Assembly: GCA_009760855.2 (NCBI GenBank)
Contig: WPIO01000010.1
Location: 2,830,001-2,894,000, forward strand
DNA length: 64,000 nt
Origin: Cristatella mucedo
Taxonomy: Eukaryota; Bryozoa; Phylactolaemata; Cristatellidae
Direction: 5' to 3'
The notes beneath the pieces are model-generated. The model was given only the letters and a program-made list of their open reading frames with translations. It did no database searches and had not been told where the DNA came from. Shown here in pieces: positions 48,290 to 61,570 of this stretch. The stretch's first letter is position 1. Every line of letters begins with the position of its first letter. Made by a program: the position numbers and the translations under genes.

Positions 48290-51200
48290 GTGGGAAGCGG
48301 TCGCGCCCGCGCACTTTAAGAGGCTGGAAACGAAAATTATCTGAACAGCTCTTAGTCCGCCGACTCTTGATTACCCGTCTATACTTCAATTTTAGTTATC
48401 ACACCGAGCAAAGGTACCTGTAACCAACCGGAAGCTCCCGCGCAATCGTTTAGAATTTACGCGATTTCGAATTAATGTCTTCATACTGTGCGTGTCTAAG
48501 AGGGATTTGCTTCAGACGGTAGCCATAATCAGAGCAGACACATTTGGATTACTGGCCCAGTCCCACGACTGCCTAGACCATTGTATCTCACACGATTGCC
48601 CGTCCCATCTGACGAATGGTGTTCATACAAAGGGCATAGCTGGATTTTTGTATAGGGCTAGAGTTCGACCTTGAGGTGGTTGGTGCAAGGTCAAATTCTT
48701 TCTCCACAATCCTCTCAGAAAAGCTCGTTAACTACTTTAAGAACTCGTTATTACTATCATTTCAACTGGCCACCATAGCCACCAGTTTACGCCAATGTTT
48801 GGCCTTTTGCTGTGCGCCTCTTGCGGCCGTCTAAAATCGAGTCGCGCTGGATTCGGAGAGCTGAAGGCAGCTGCTCACCGAAGGCGCGACGCTCGGCTGG
48901 CGAAAGAACGCCGTTTAAAAAAAAGATTCGCAGCTTGAAAACACTAAAACTGTGATTTCCTTTGGGGAAAAAAGTCGCAGTCACTCTGGAAACCAACGCT
49001 TAACGGGCACGCCCGCCGCTCTAGCTATAGTACTAGACTTCATGCTGCCTACTATAAAATGTACTCCCATCTATAAAAACCGATTCCTTCTTTTTTTGAG
49101 AAACCTCTTGAATCCAAAATTTCAAAAAGCCTCTACAGCCACTGCGCTCATACTATATGATCAATAATTTTTATTTACCAAGGCGAAAGCCCGATAGCAT
49201 CTTTCCTGGAATGGTAGCGACAACCCAGGTCTGTTGTGTTCTCGTAAGGGGGAGATCATCTAGGAAAACATGGTAGCTTTTTGTGTACAATCTGAAATCT
49301 TGAATCTGCGCGCCGAAGGCGCGCGCAGCGAACGTGCCTGTAAAACCGCTCTCTAAGCCAAATAGCCTCCCCCATCTCCTGAAAGCCCGATAGCCGCTAG
49401 GAAGGTGCCGCTGGGCCTGAAAGGTCGGAGGTTGAGGTCGGAGGCGGGGCTATATTCGGCGAAGGGTGGGCTTGAATGGCTGCACCCGAGGTCTTAGGCC
49501 CAAGCTAAGGCGTTCCCATTTCGCGAGCGCCTCGTTCCTGAAATAAGACGCTCGGCGTCTTATTTAAGCCTGTGCGAGCAACTTTGGGAGGGGGAGCGGG
49601 CTGATGGGCACGACGACAGCCAGATCCTTTTTATGTCGAAGGTGGAGAGCTCTCTTAGCCGACGGTTCGCGCTTTTTCAGGCCGATTCGGTCTAAGCGTC
49701 TCAGTGTTTCTTTTATTCACGCCTGTCGCTGTTCGCGGCTTCTGCGGAGCGAGCGCAGGCCCCCGCGCGGTAGCCGCGCGAGCGGTAGGCGTGTCGCTGC
49801 GCATCTGCTCCAGTTGCAGACCTTGGGCTGAACGACTGGGCCAGATTTTAAAACTAGCCTTTAGTCTGTAGGCAGCGGTTTCCTTAAAAGCGCGCGTTCG
49901 GGTATCGGTGCATTGCGCTCGCCCGAACTGCTGTGCAAGCCAATCGATTTATCGCACAACACTTTTGAGTTCACGACCGTCTATAGCGGCGAGCTGCTTT
50001 CAGCACGCACTCGCAGAACTATCGAGAAAATCCCAACCGCCATGCTCAGGCATTCACGCGTCCGAAGCTAGCCCCCGGGCAAGCTTACTGAGAGCTTGAG
50101 TGACCTTTAACCTGAAGGGTTACCGTCGGGTGACCTTCAAGGTCCCGCAAAGTGTAGCGTACGCCCAGAGCCTTAATCGTCGCTGGTCCGCGACGACTTT
50201 TGGCGTAACAGAAGCAGGCGCGCCAAGAAAGACGGCCGAACAAAGGGATGTCGAAGGGTCCGCTTGACTGGTTGAGGCATACGTCTGACGAAGCTGTGCA
50301 ATAGGAAGCACGCCACTTACCCTTAGCCTGAGAGCCGTCTATGACGCAGTTCCTGTTCCAGTCGTCGTTGGGGCGAGTGGCTTAGCCTCTTTTCCATGCA
50401 AGTGGGTTACATTAAAAGAGGGCAACAGAAGTACTCTGTTCCTTGAATGGATATAATTATGACTCGAAGACGCATCGACCCTCGGGGCTTGGTGTGCTGC
50501 CGCCTCCGCCTCCGCCGAGCACAAAGTGGGCTATGTCTGACTTAAGTTCTCTCGGAGATCGAGTTCGCCGAGCTAATTGCAACGCGGCTGTTGCTGCGAC
50601 CCAGTGAACGAGATGCGCGATCCGGAGGAAGTCGCGATTATGCTCTCTCCTATGAGACCGGCTCGAAGCTGGAGTGGCGTCTTCGCGAGCCTGCGCGTCG
50701 CCCCCCCCATGCGGGCGGCCCGCAGCTGCTCCGGACGCCCGATCGGACGGATCGTCGCGACCGACGCGAACTCAGCCGGAGGCTGGACTGCTTACGATAG
50801 CTAAAAATACGCCGATGCGCCGATCTTGAACTTTCATAGAGGATCCGCAAAAGCATCAGCAAAAAAGATACAGCTGCAGTGCTATCTTAATAGAGGTCCG
50901 CCGAAATGATCTCAAGCTCGAGCCTGATAAGTACACATTCAGCACAGAAAAAAGCAGAGGTCCGTGCACGGTTGCGCGAGCAGTTTTGATGTCGTCTTTA
51001 TCGTGCTCAGTACATGTCTCAGCTATCCAGTCTTGTCTGCCTTTAGTTCAGTTTCGTTTCAGTCTGAGGGTTATGATAGACACCATCCAATGTCCGTCCG
51101 ACATCGCCTCGAAGCATACATCCACCAGCAGGCTTTCGGATGGTAGTTAGCGATTAAGTTACTGCGAATCGGAACTCATGTCCAATGCTTTTGCTTGTAC

Positions 51201-51330
51201 GATACGCCAATTCAGCAACAGTACCGTGGCTATAATCACTTGAAGTTGGTCGACATTGATCAACCCGAAGATGACGGCATCGCATTAACTGTGTTGCATA
51301 GTCAATGGCATAATCTCAGAAGAAGTCACG
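48290..51330. other. Intergenic, no gene supported
   Basis: Moderately GC-rich in 49.4-50.8 kb with short Arg/Ser-rich frames. No splice-supported coding, SINE or LINE found. Confidence 0.4.
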
Positions 51331-51334
51331 CAGT

Positions 51335-51462
51335 TCTTGTTGCTTACTCAGCATGCTACCATTAACCATTCGATCGTGCCTCCTGTTCAAGCAAATGTAA
51401 AGTGCCTAGAATGAGATTGAGTTCTCAGAGGGCGCTATATAAAATGTATTCTTATTATGGAC
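51335..51462 (+). mobile_element. LINE-B tail copy
   Basis: CAGCATGCTACCATTAACCA, CGATCGTGCCTCC and AAAGTGCCTAGAATGAG, then GGCGCTATATAAAATG and a degraded ATT run. Confidence 0.7.
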
Positions 51463-53176
51463 ATAATGCCGCGCTAGAGATAAACGTTCCTTAAGTCACA
51501 AAAACGAAAGAGTAGTACCTTAAAAACATAGAGCTTGGGACATAGACAGGTGGTCCTCTCCATAATCGTAAAGAAGCGAAGCTTCGCGAAGCTTACGGTG
51601 CCAGGCAACGTAGTCGGGCAGCAAAAAACAACGATAGGCGCAGAAGGGAGGGTGCGTTGAAGAAGCGACATGCCCGGATGCTACCCTGCTGCTCTATGCA
51701 GATGAGCACGATACAAGTTGGGTGGTACGTCTTTGATACCGACGTGGGTCCGTAAAGCTTCATGAGCACACACAGGTGTGCCTTGCAGACTATAAAGAAG
51801 CGACAGAATCCGCGGTGCTCAATGCTGTGAGTCGGCGAGGCCGGCTTTAATAAGACGCACCCACAATCCGCTACTACACTGAACTGACTGTCTAGCTGCC
51901 GACGACGGTCAGCTAGCTAGTCTCCATCGCATCCTAGAGGTGTTTTTCTCCACTCCAGTTGGATGGGTTGGGTCCTTACTATTCCCCTCCTCTTACCCAA
52001 TTCTTGGCTGTTGCTTTCGCTTCAGCCTTACCCAGGCCCAGAAAGCGAGAGAGTTAGCCGAAGTTCGGATTCAGACTTTCAACTCCAAGTCCGAGTAGCT
52101 TGCTGGCCAAAAGCTTGGCGATTATCGGTAAAGTCCCATTCTTTCAATCAAATTCCTGTGCCAGCGATTCGCTATCATAGCAAGTAAAGGTCTATATCTC
52201 AGTGGGCGGGGAACGCTTTTCGATTTGTACAGAGTCATCGGACACATGTTGACTGAAATGAGCGAATTTTTTAATTGCCATTTAACTAGTACTTAAATTT
52301 AGTCTTTGCTCACTTAGCAGAGATTAAAGAGTACCGTGGATTTCTCCGAATCACCATCTCAGCCATTTTAGGTTCCTGGTTTTGCATATATTATTGCAGC
52401 AAAAGCCATCGCATGCCTTCTCATTGTCATTGTCATTGTCAGCGAGGCCAAAGAGGAGCCGAAACTGCCACTTAATTAGGGATCTAAACCTCTTTGCAGT
52501 AGTTGGTACTGCAGTTTTATTTAATGCAGCTGTCGCCAAAAGATGGAGTGGTAACTGCATTCTTTATGCCACAAAAAGCGACCGAAGTTGTCTTGGTATT
52601 TTGTAGTTGAATCCTCGTTCTTCAGCACATCCACTCATTGCATTACATTACGCAGTTAAAGAACACACAGGGATCTGGTTTCGAAGCGACTTATGGAAAC
52701 AATTCTTTAAAGACATTTTATAGGATGCTGGAAACCGCTGGAATGGTCCCGCCCATTGTTTCTGCTTCTTCAATTAAAAATGGCCACGCAACATTAGCGC
52801 CTGGCGCTCTTAAAATTACGGCAAAAGAAGCTGAACGTGCGATATCGTTTCAAATTCTGAGCTAAGGCGAAGCTGCACTGCATGGCGCATACAAGCTAAA
52901 CCAGGCAGACATTAAGGGCGTTTTCGGAGAGCGGGATAGCTGCAAGCGCCGAATCGAACTCTCAAAATACAAGCATCTAGCGTTCGAAACGTTCAGTTAC
53001 ACAGACGCTTGAAGAATCCCCCGAGCCGTCGCCATGGCTTTGGCTGCAAAACCCGGCGTCGGAGTTTGCAACTGCAAAGCAGCTCTGCGTCTACGCAGAG
53101 AGTCCGGCGAGCGTCTGCAAGTCAGCTGCAAGTGAGGTTCCGGAAACAAAGCGCTGATTTGGACTGTGTGGCAGAA
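51463..53176. other. Upstream of the coiled-coil gene; nothing defined
   Basis: It contains a TTGTCA triple repeat (about 52423-52440) and a 75-codon frame at 52638-52865 that I cannot assign. The coiled-coil gene's promoter should lie near the right end. Confidence 0.35.
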
Positions 53177-53332
53177 ATGGCGAGCGAGTCTCTCATTGCT
53201 AGCGTGGACGTAGGTGACGATGATGGAAGCATGCACGAGCACGATGTGGAAGGAGAAAATGTCGGGATCAGGCTTCGGTTGCGGCAGCAAGGATGGCGAG
53301 TTCGCCCTACGAAGAGCCAAGAGTTTTTCGAG
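53177..53332 (+). CDS. Predicted coiled-coil protein, exon 1
   Basis: The first ATG in an open frame sits in a good context (GCAGAAATGG). Its 52 codons start MASESLIASV, are acidic in the middle, and end in a basic segment NVGIRLRLRQQGWRVRP before SQEFFE. The frame then meets an ideal donor GAG|GTGAGT in phase 0; unspliced it would stop at 53485. Joined to 54177 it gives a 308-residue protein. I do not recognise the family. No expression evidence is available here. Confidence 0.45.
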
Positions 53333-54176
53333 GTGAGTTTTCATCCGCCGGGAGTCCTCCTGTGGGAGCATACAGGGAGTCCCACCGAATGCGCCGACCC
53401 CCCATCCGGTGGCGATCGTAGCTTCGTTCTTGCACGTAGATTACCTGCGCATAAAGCTAGACTGCTTGGCCAGCAATATAATTAGCAATCCACTTGAAAG
53501 GGATGCCCTGGCAAAAGCTCCACATGAATGCAGTTTATATTTCAATTAATTTTATGAGCCGTAGTGAGTGTAGATTCGGGGACCTGTGGCTTTGCCTTTC
53601 AACTCAAAGCATTAAACTCTCCTAGCACCGGTTACTGTTCAGACGGCGTCTGAAGAGGCGTCGTAGTGTCCATAGAAAGTGCTAAAGCTTCTACTGCAAT
53701 CAGAGTGGGAAAGCTGTGCAGGAAACTGAGATCGGGCGATAATAATTGTAATCCGAAGTTTTATAAATAATAATTCCACTCCTGCAGGAACTCTGCCGGC
53801 TGCCGCTTAGCGAATACGATGAAAGAAATTTATTATTTATTTTATTATTAAAAGTTTCAAAAACCTATCACTAAAAATAGAAAAATTACGATATCCTGGG
53901 AAAACCATGAGACCTCCTGAGCGACAATAATAAAATTATGTGCCATTTCTATTGCACCACAAACGAACCAAATCAATATCCAGGCGCTTTAACACATCAA
54001 ACGCTGTGCATCACATTACGGTTACAGTCATTAGGATGCCAACCCGTTGACTCAAACACTGGAGAAAAGGAGATCGGATAATTACTGCAATGCTTTAAAA
54101 ATAAGAATTGACCTCTGTTGGCACCTTCCCAGCCGCCCCCAGTTGGAGTACGATGCAAAAATATTTGCTATTGCAG

Positions 54177-54947
54177 GTTACAAGGGTCACAGAGATGAGG
54201 GACATTGCTGAAAAAACACCGGCCGCTATTCATCACATCGGCAATATAGAATCGTCTCCTGCGGACGATGGTTACCATGAAGTTAATTCGCTTTATGAGA
54301 TGGAGGCCAGTTTCGGCTCAGGCTTCGTAACACCTGGAGGCTCAGGCATGAGCCTCTCGGCCGCTCTCATCAAACCACCTGGCACACCGGAAGTGTCTCA
54401 AAAGAAAAAGCAGGAGGATCCTGAGCAGGAGGATTCGAACTCGCTAAAGATTAAACGGCTGCAGACCACCATAGATTTGCTCGAGCAGCGGCTGAAGCTG
54501 CAGCATGAGCGTCACTTGGAAGTGCTGCAGTCGATCGAGTCTGCCATCGATCGACAGCAAAGAAAGTGGTGCCGCACTCTAAGCTCTGTCAAGAAAGACA
54601 CGGCGAGAGCTGAAAAGGACAACGATACGTTGCGTAGACGCTTGATTAAACTCACATGCAGACTGCAACGTCGACGAGCGAGTGAGCTTGCTCTGGCGAT
54701 GCAGTTATCGCAGTCGAACGCTGCACTTATCGCTGAAGTAAAAGATTTGGCGTTACGAGCAGCACGACCAGTGGAACAGCTGACCTGCATCGTCACTGAA
54801 ATAGCCAAGGCTCACACTACCAATTCGATTACTACCCGTGAGCACAGTGGTGAAACGTCCAACTTGCGGCTATCGGAAAGCTCCCGCTCAGGCCGCGTGC
54901 CTCTTTGGAGAAGGCTTTTGGCCTGCTTCCTGCCAAACCAGGATTAA
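54177..54947 (+). CDS. Predicted coiled-coil protein, exon 2 (C-terminal)
   Basis: The acceptor is TTTGCTATTGCAG|GTT in phase 0, matching exon 1 across an 844-nt intron, and the exon ends at TAA (54945-54947), giving 256 codons. Features in model numbering: low-complexity, Ser/Gly/Pro-rich 80-125; a Lys/Glu/Asp-rich stretch around 127-138; a long probable coiled coil about 140-248 with leucine heptads (LQTTIDLLEQRLKLQ); and a short hydrophobic end VPLWRRLLACFLP. No enzyme motif is seen. The frame is also open from an ATG at 54153, so a single-exon gene is an alternative. Length and balanced amino-acid use argue against a chance frame. The family is unknown; it may be lineage-restricted. Confidence 0.5.
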   Translation, partial: VTRVTEMRDIAEKTPAAIHHIGNIESSPADDGYHEVNSLYEMEASFGSGFVTPGGSGMSLSAALIKPPGTPEVSQKKKQEDPEQEDSNSLKIKRLQTTIDLLEQRLKLQHERHLEVLQSIESAIDRQQRKWCRTLSSVKKDTARAEKDNDTLRRRLIKLTCRLQRRRASELALAMQLSQSNAALIAEVKDLALRAARPVEQLTCIVTEIAKAHTTNSITTREHSGETSNLRLSESSRSGRVPLWRRLLACFLPNQD

Positions 54948-56350
54948 AAGCTCGGCCAGCAAGGATAGCGTTGGCTCTGACAGTCAGCTAAGCTTCATTA
55001 CGACTTACGACATTCAATATAATGCGACTAGGGACCTTCTCTCCTATCTCGTGCACACATTTCGGATTCCTAAAAATTTTCCTCTATTCTGCATGCTTCT
55101 TACGCTAGATTAGGTTTGATTGAATCTTGCACTCTAGCAAGCATGTCTGTGCTTCAAAGCAATCTTGTCGTTTTGTGCTTTTTAACACCTCTAAAATATG
55201 AGGTAATGATGTTAATTACAGCAGTTCATTTGAGTAAAACTCTATGATGACAATATCTCCAACCCAATCCTTTGCAGTTCATTTGAAACAAGCAATGTCG
55301 ATCAAGATTTGCTGACACATTTGATAAAACATGCAAAAGCAAACGAGTCTCACATATGCAGCATGCTAAAGCAAAAATGAGGCACTTAAATACGTTAGAA
55401 AATGTGCAAATAGGGACAGCTGCAGGGAGCAATGTTATCAGCTGAAGAATTTCTTACCAAAAGATTTAAATTTCGTTCGAGAGAAGGCGAGATGACTAGA
55501 CGGCGAGGAGCGGGTGAGGTGCTAGCAAACAAGAGGTTGGAACTGATCGTATAGGTACTCTTGTGCAAGCGAGTGAAGTAATCGATCTACAAGCTAGACT
55601 GAGGATTTTGAAATCGATTCAATGCGTAATAGAGAGCTACTGAGGCAGAGATAGAAGAGGCGTATTTAGCAAATTAAAATTTTTTGTAAATTGGTCTCTG
55701 CCTACATGCTTATTTAAGAAAAATGAATACTATCAACCTTTAGGTTCATGTTAATTTGAGAGAACGACTATTTTTGGAATTCACCATAAAGATGAAATCT
55801 GAAAAATGAAATCTGAATTTATTTTCAAAGTAAACTAAGACTAGATACTTCGAGATTAATTGGTTGCTGTCACAATAACCTGCATGCAGTTTTTGGGATC
55901 CTGCACAAGAAATACGAAAGGCTTCTCCGATGACATTCAAACGGACGGCAATCGATGGAAGAGCAGGATTCAATGGTTACTCTGCCACCAGCTTTTAAAG
56001 GGTATGAAATGAAAAATTCTCTCGGTTTGAAATAACTTGCAGTTGAAAGAGTAGTCAATTTCAGTCAGATCTTGGTCCAAGTATACGAGTTACATCAATC
56101 TCGTCAAGAACCATTTCAATTATTATTTGCGGTTTATGGTAAGATATAAGGATTACTTAGCGAAGGATGGACAATTCATTCAATAGTTATTTGAATATTT
56201 TTGATTATATAAAGTAGCTGTATCGTTTCCGTATACGATGTTCGCAAGAACTTTTTTTCGGAAGAATTTTGCAACGGACTATGAACGAAATCAGCGAGCT
56301 TTATGTCGGGAGGCGAGCCGAGTTGACTCGTCAGCCATACTGAAAAAATA
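54948..56350. other. Downstream of the coiled-coil gene; no element seen
   Basis: AT-rich. No canonical AATAAA close to the stop codon; an ATTAAA overlaps it. Confidence 0.35.
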
Positions 56351-56351
56351 C

Positions 56352-56517
56352 TAGCCAATTTAAAAGCCTCTTTTTGTATAGCGGCAGAAGAGACTTGAAG
56401 GTTATAACCACCACTTGCTGCGCCAATAAAGAATCGTCCACTGCAGGATTCAAACCCACGACTCGGGACCAAGGTCGTGAAAAGCAACTGCCTTACTTAG
56501 TGCGCCATCACGGCTCA
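56352..56517 (-). mobile_element. SINE2 copy, well preserved
   Basis: The reverse strand starts GCCGTGATGGCGCACTAAGT, has CGAGTCGTGGGTTTGAATCC and ends ATACAAAAAGAGGCTTTTAA. It is the most complete copy. Confidence 0.8.
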
Positions 56518-56519
56518 CC

Positions 56520-59500
56520 AAGATGCTGTCAAGTATGGCCTAAACTAGAACTTGATGAATAAATATGCACAATTCACAAATACTGATGTCCGTATTCAAC
56601 AGTGTTCATAAATACTCCCAGGATTCACCATGCATTTTTGTTATTGCTGTAAGCAAGCAGAACGATGTATAGATTTATACGAGCATGGTAGAACAGGCAA
56701 GACGTTAGATCAACAAGGTGACATGCAAACGTGGCTCGTCAACATTGTTACAATGTTTAACTGCAACATCCACGCTTCAGTCACCACTTCTGATCCTATC
56801 TCGAAGTTTGTCTCTAAATTACTGAAGACAGCCATGTCTTTTAGGCCCTCACACTACTGCTCACCTTCTAGGAGGCCTCGATTAGCAGTTGCACTGCCTG
56901 ACCAACGTAATCACTATGTCTCTAGAACCGAATTTTTTCTCTATATCATTTAATGTGGCTGATGTCAGACCTGCCATAAAAAAATTGACTATCCCTAAAG
57001 AAACTGCAATTTTCACCTAGTTCTTCTGTTACTATACCCATAAAAGACAGCGGATAAATAGCGAGTGACCAGCTACCTTCTCATACGAAAAAACACTAGA
57101 AATGAAGTTCTAGTTTTTTAGAGCTAATTGCTCGACAGTCAGCTCCAAATTAAGTGTATAAAGACCTCATCCTGTCAGCTGATTTATGTAGAATTTTAAA
57201 GCTAGTTTCTTAGCTGTGATTTAATTCACTTGATCGCACATTTCTCGATGCTCGTGGTGTCACCATCTGGAGTCACTAAAGTTGCCTGCACAAAAATTGT
57301 GCACATTGCTTGTGAGCGGGAGATTTCAGAACCCAGATGTCCAGGGTACACTCTCAGTTGATAAAATTGAATATCAGTTAACCAGGGGATATGTGCTGTG
57401 TCTGCTACTTTCCACAATGCATGCCATTCGTCTGGCCAATTTTTAACCTGGCCAGAAAAAAGTCTTTACCCAAAGTTTTAACTGAGACTCGATTCCTTGT
57501 TTTCCAAAAACTTAAATCCTTTAAACTCTCTTGCAGTAAGTATAGCTGAAATTTTTGCAAAGTTAACAACACATTTTCTTAAAACTAATGAATATTTAAT
57601 TAACTTAATATTGATCAAGAAACTAAAGCTAACTCAAAAACTGTTATCTAATCCATTTAATGGGTCATGTCAGCATATCACCTGTAGCGTCTTCACAGAT
57701 TCATGGCAGTCTTTTCCAAAAATGATTTTGTCCAGGTGATCATATTTGAAATTAATAGCAGTTATGAATATTTCAAATATCCCTCTTTTCTTGCTGTCTA
57801 GCTTACCTACCTGTAATATATCTTTAGCAGGATTCCAATAGCTGCACACAACTATCTATATTGTGCAATTTAGCTTCCCCGGAAGAACCCAGGATAATCG
57901 GGAGACCATAACGCTCGCTCCTATTCGTACAGATCTAAACGCGCTAAAATGAAAATCGCTACAGCCGTGACCGAAAGACCTTTCAGAAAATTAAATCATA
58001 CTCTGTTCCTAATGGTGCCTTCTCCACCACTTCGCATTGTCCGATTTGTACTAATTGTTGATTGCACCGTAAGTGTTATATAGAACTAATTGTATTACTT
58101 TCTTTATATTCTGAGGACAGAAGATTATTAATTGTCACATGAGCTTAGAGAGTAAGTAATGTTATTCTTTTTGTAGAAGTTTTTAAGTTTATTGGGGTTT
58201 TTGGTTTTTCGTCTTGTAGGGACGAGAATCTTAAATTTCTGTAAGTTGAGAAAGATATTTTCGCGAGTTCAAAAAGTCTGCAAGTATCGCTAGCGCCAGC
58301 CTTTGACTAGATGAGGCTCTCCTTATTACATTCCTGAATTTAATTTTGAACAGCCTTATAAGCCTTACACAGATCGTTCAAAAGGAAATAATTAGTAAAC
58401 TTATTGCAGCAATCGCTTTTATGAATGTTAATTTCAATTTTGTGGTTTGAGGTAATTTTGATTAATTTAATCTCCTTATGTGACTCCACGAAGCCACAAT
58501 GACTAAGTGGGTGTTAAGCAGAAGAGTTTTCTTTAGAATACTCGCAGCCTAAGCGGCTTCCGGTACACGAACAGTAGCCAAAAGACTGTATCGTGCAGCA
58601 AAGAAATCAGTGGAACTGACTGCTTTGACTGTTGTCAACGTGAATTTCAAAGTATCTAAAAATATAAAACAGCGGGTCACACGTGAATATTTTGGTGAAG
58701 AGCTCTGAAAACCTTTCCTTAAATGAGGTTAGACAGCCAGAAGGTGGTCGTCAGATCCCAAATATAAGAGGACAGCTGTTTGGTCGGGATATGATGCCAA
58801 CTGATTAAAGCGATGGCCCATTCGAAAATACAGATCTTATGGCTATGCGATTCACGAATAACGATAGAAACCCTACTGCCGACCTTGTCGCACTACTGAA
58901 CAAGTGAGATCCCGGCAGTTGTGGTCTTAGGGATTTGTTGTACTCAGATAAGTTTTCCTCAGAGCAGGTCATCACAATAAGCCGGTCAGAAAAATTCGCA
59001 CAGCTTCTCCTGGACAATCTGACCGCTGGTTGATAGATCCTTGTTTATTAGTGAGCGGATTTAACATTTATTTAACAGGCGGAATTTATGAGGCTTTTCT
59101 GTGCTAGAAGGAGGCAGATTGGAAGCATTGAGGCCGCGGCGAGCATTTGCCGGCCGTGAGTGACTGCAAGTCCAGGTAGATGATCAATTTACTGGTGTCT
59201 GACGCCTTTAAGATAAGTAGTGACTTCATGAGTGTATCGGCATGATAAGTAGCATTTAGCGAGGGTGGGATTTACGGCAGTGGATTTGTCGGGTATCTCA
59301 GTCATGGCCACCAGTCTACTTTTTCACTTCATACTGAGCCACGGCCAGCGAGCCATTACCAGAAAGAGTAACCGAGCATTAAACAGGTACAGATGGAAAT
59401 TACCCACACTTTTTTACGATTAATACCAACTCTTTCTGACTCTTCTTGACACCGTCAACCATTCAGCTAGCCAATCTATTAGTTGCAAGTGTCAAAGTCC

Positions 59501-59699
59501 TGGATGGAAGGAACAGAAAGGTCCGGAAACTTGAGAACAGGCGATATTGCTAAACATTATTTCAGGTGTTTGAATGCGGAACGTGCTGCTGCCGACCACT
59601 TTCACTTTCGCGTCTAAGTCTATTGACGTAGGAGCTATGGAAGCAAACCCTTTCACAAAACGTCGATAGTAGGTATTTGAATACTAGGAAACCACGAAT
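56520..59699. other. AT-rich intergenic DNA
   Basis: Short frames only; the longest (56630-56953 plus) has no motif. No repeats of the four families found. Confidence 0.4.
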
Positions 59700-60104
59700 T
59701 TAACCTGCATTTCTTTTCGTAGGACAGACAATACCAGCTGGTACTTTTATTCGGTCTGTCAGAGCCCCCGATTCCCCTACGGTATGACGCACATACTGTG
59801 CTTTCTTTTGAAGCAGATCACACTTCTTAGAAGTAACCTTGATCAACCAAGCCTCACATGATCTAGGACTTAGCTGATCTTTCCGGATGCAGCTTAAAAG
59901 GTTTCGCATCGCGGTCACCAGACGATAGTCATCTCTTGAACGCACGATCAGATTCCTAACATCTAGGAATTCTTCAACTACGAAGTAAGCAGTTATTATA
60001 CCGTACATATATTCAAGGTAATTCGGCCAATAATAATTGTTTTCAAGGCCGACGTCGTCTGCCTCAGGAACCTCCATAAATGCCTCTACGCTGTGAGTGT
60101 CCAT
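59700..60104 (-). CDS. Hypothetical 134-residue protein
   Basis: The ATG lies in the ideal context GAACCATGG, with a TATA-like TATAATA about 40 nt upstream (60144-60150). The product starts MDTHSVEAFMEVPEADDVG, is acidic at the N-terminus, has an aromatic stretch (NYYWPNYLEYMYG, about 23-35) followed by a hydrophobic patch (IITAYFVVEEFL), and is basic with several cysteines in the second half. No known domain is recognised. It could be a real single-exon gene, a 5' exon (GCAG|GTTAAA next to the stop could be a donor), or a transposon fragment. It stands in AT-rich DNA with no other coding signal nearby. Confidence 0.4.
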   Translation of the reverse strand: MDTHSVEAFMEVPEADDVGLENNYYWPNYLEYMYGIITAYFVVEEFLDVRNLIVRSRDDYRLVTAMRNLLSCIRKDQLSPRSCEAWLIKVTSKKCDLLQKKAQYVRHTVGESGALTDRIKVPAGIVCPTKRNAG

Positions 60105-60753
60105 GGTTCATCTCAAGCGTGTACTAGAATAGCTGGCACACTCTATTATATGTCAAGCTTAGTCCCAGAATCAATCACGGTACCAACTCTTATGTCTCAA
60201 CACATTTTTATTAAAATATGAGATCTTTATTATATTGAATCCGTTTATGGGACACACTTGCTCTGATCGAGCTGATAAAACTATTCAGCGAAACTTTTCT
60301 GACACTAGAACTATCCGATCCACTGACTTCCAGACTGACAAGATGCCCGTTAATTTACACATGCATCTCATTGAGATTTACCCTAGAAAGACAGGGGAGT
60401 AATTAACTGAAGTCCAGGATTCACGCGTCATTCATGTTGAATTATATATATTTTTTAATTGACAGCAGCGGACGGCTACAGATGTTCAACAACGGCCACG
60501 GTGAAACTGGTGCAGCAGTTTGGCCAGGTATGCAGGAGCCAAACCATGTGAGGTATTGTGGGTCAATGTAAGAATAAGGGCTACATTTCCAGCTGTCTGT
60601 AAAGAGCTTAAATCCGGAGACTGCGTGCAGGCGTGAGGCCCGGATTCAAGCTCTCCACTCCATCTGGAAAATTGTCCTCAAAACTTCAATATCATAATCG
60701 TAATTTTTAAAATGTCTGAACGTCAGCGCAGAAGACGCGCCGCCCAGAAGTAG

Positions 60754-60880
60754 CTCTGGTTTGGCTCACAGGTAAGGTGCTCTCCTTTGGCCGCCGAAGT
60801 CATAGGTTCGAGCCCTGCAGTTTATATAAAAAGCCTGGGTAGAGATTAAGTTCTCTTATGGCGCAATAACAATAAAAAAA
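60754..60880 (+). mobile_element. SINE1-type copy, plus orientation
   Basis: TTGGCTCACAGGTAAGGTGC (A-box region), CATAGGTTCGAGCCC (B-box region), the tail GAGATTAAGTTCTCTTATGG and an A-rich end. Confidence 0.7.
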
Positions 60881-61570
60881 TGTCTACATTTTTATTTATA
60901 TTCCCATTAAAAAGATTTCTACGCTCATTTGGGAAGCCTAAAACAACATCGCAAAGGCTTGCTGCTAAACAGATTTTATTGAACCCATTGAAAAAGAAAC
61001 TGGTTACCGCTCAAGAGACAAAATCTTGATGAAGCTGCGGAAAGGAGAATACGTTCTCCCTTTATAAATTTAGATCAGGACTCAGATCACTTAATGCCGT
61101 TTTGTCAATCCTAGTAAGCAGTGGTGGGGCAGGCATTTCCCCCTACAGGTTTCAGCGACCTGGGCCGCCCCAATTCCTACATGACCCCCGACTATCTCCA
61201 ACGACGAAATTGTCTAAATTTCATTAGCTGAGCAGCCGCCGCGTTCGTGTCAAACGAACGCTGGTATTGCACTGTAATTTTTTATTTATTGAATGCCTAG
61301 CTACGCCTATACGAAAATCTTGCGGATACTGCTTCCTTCGAAAAACTTTCATCGGTCTTGCAGATCATAAATGAAAATCCTGTCTCCGAAATCGCTATCA
61401 AAGAGTATCTTAACCACCGCATTCTTGACGGCTCCATGGACTGTTTTGGTCAAAAGATCTTTCAACCACCATTTATATTTTATTATATGTTCTGCAGCTC
61501 TGACATGCTTTAGATTCTGGCTTGTGACAGATATGCCATGCCGGTTTCCTTTTCCTGCAGCATAGAAGTT

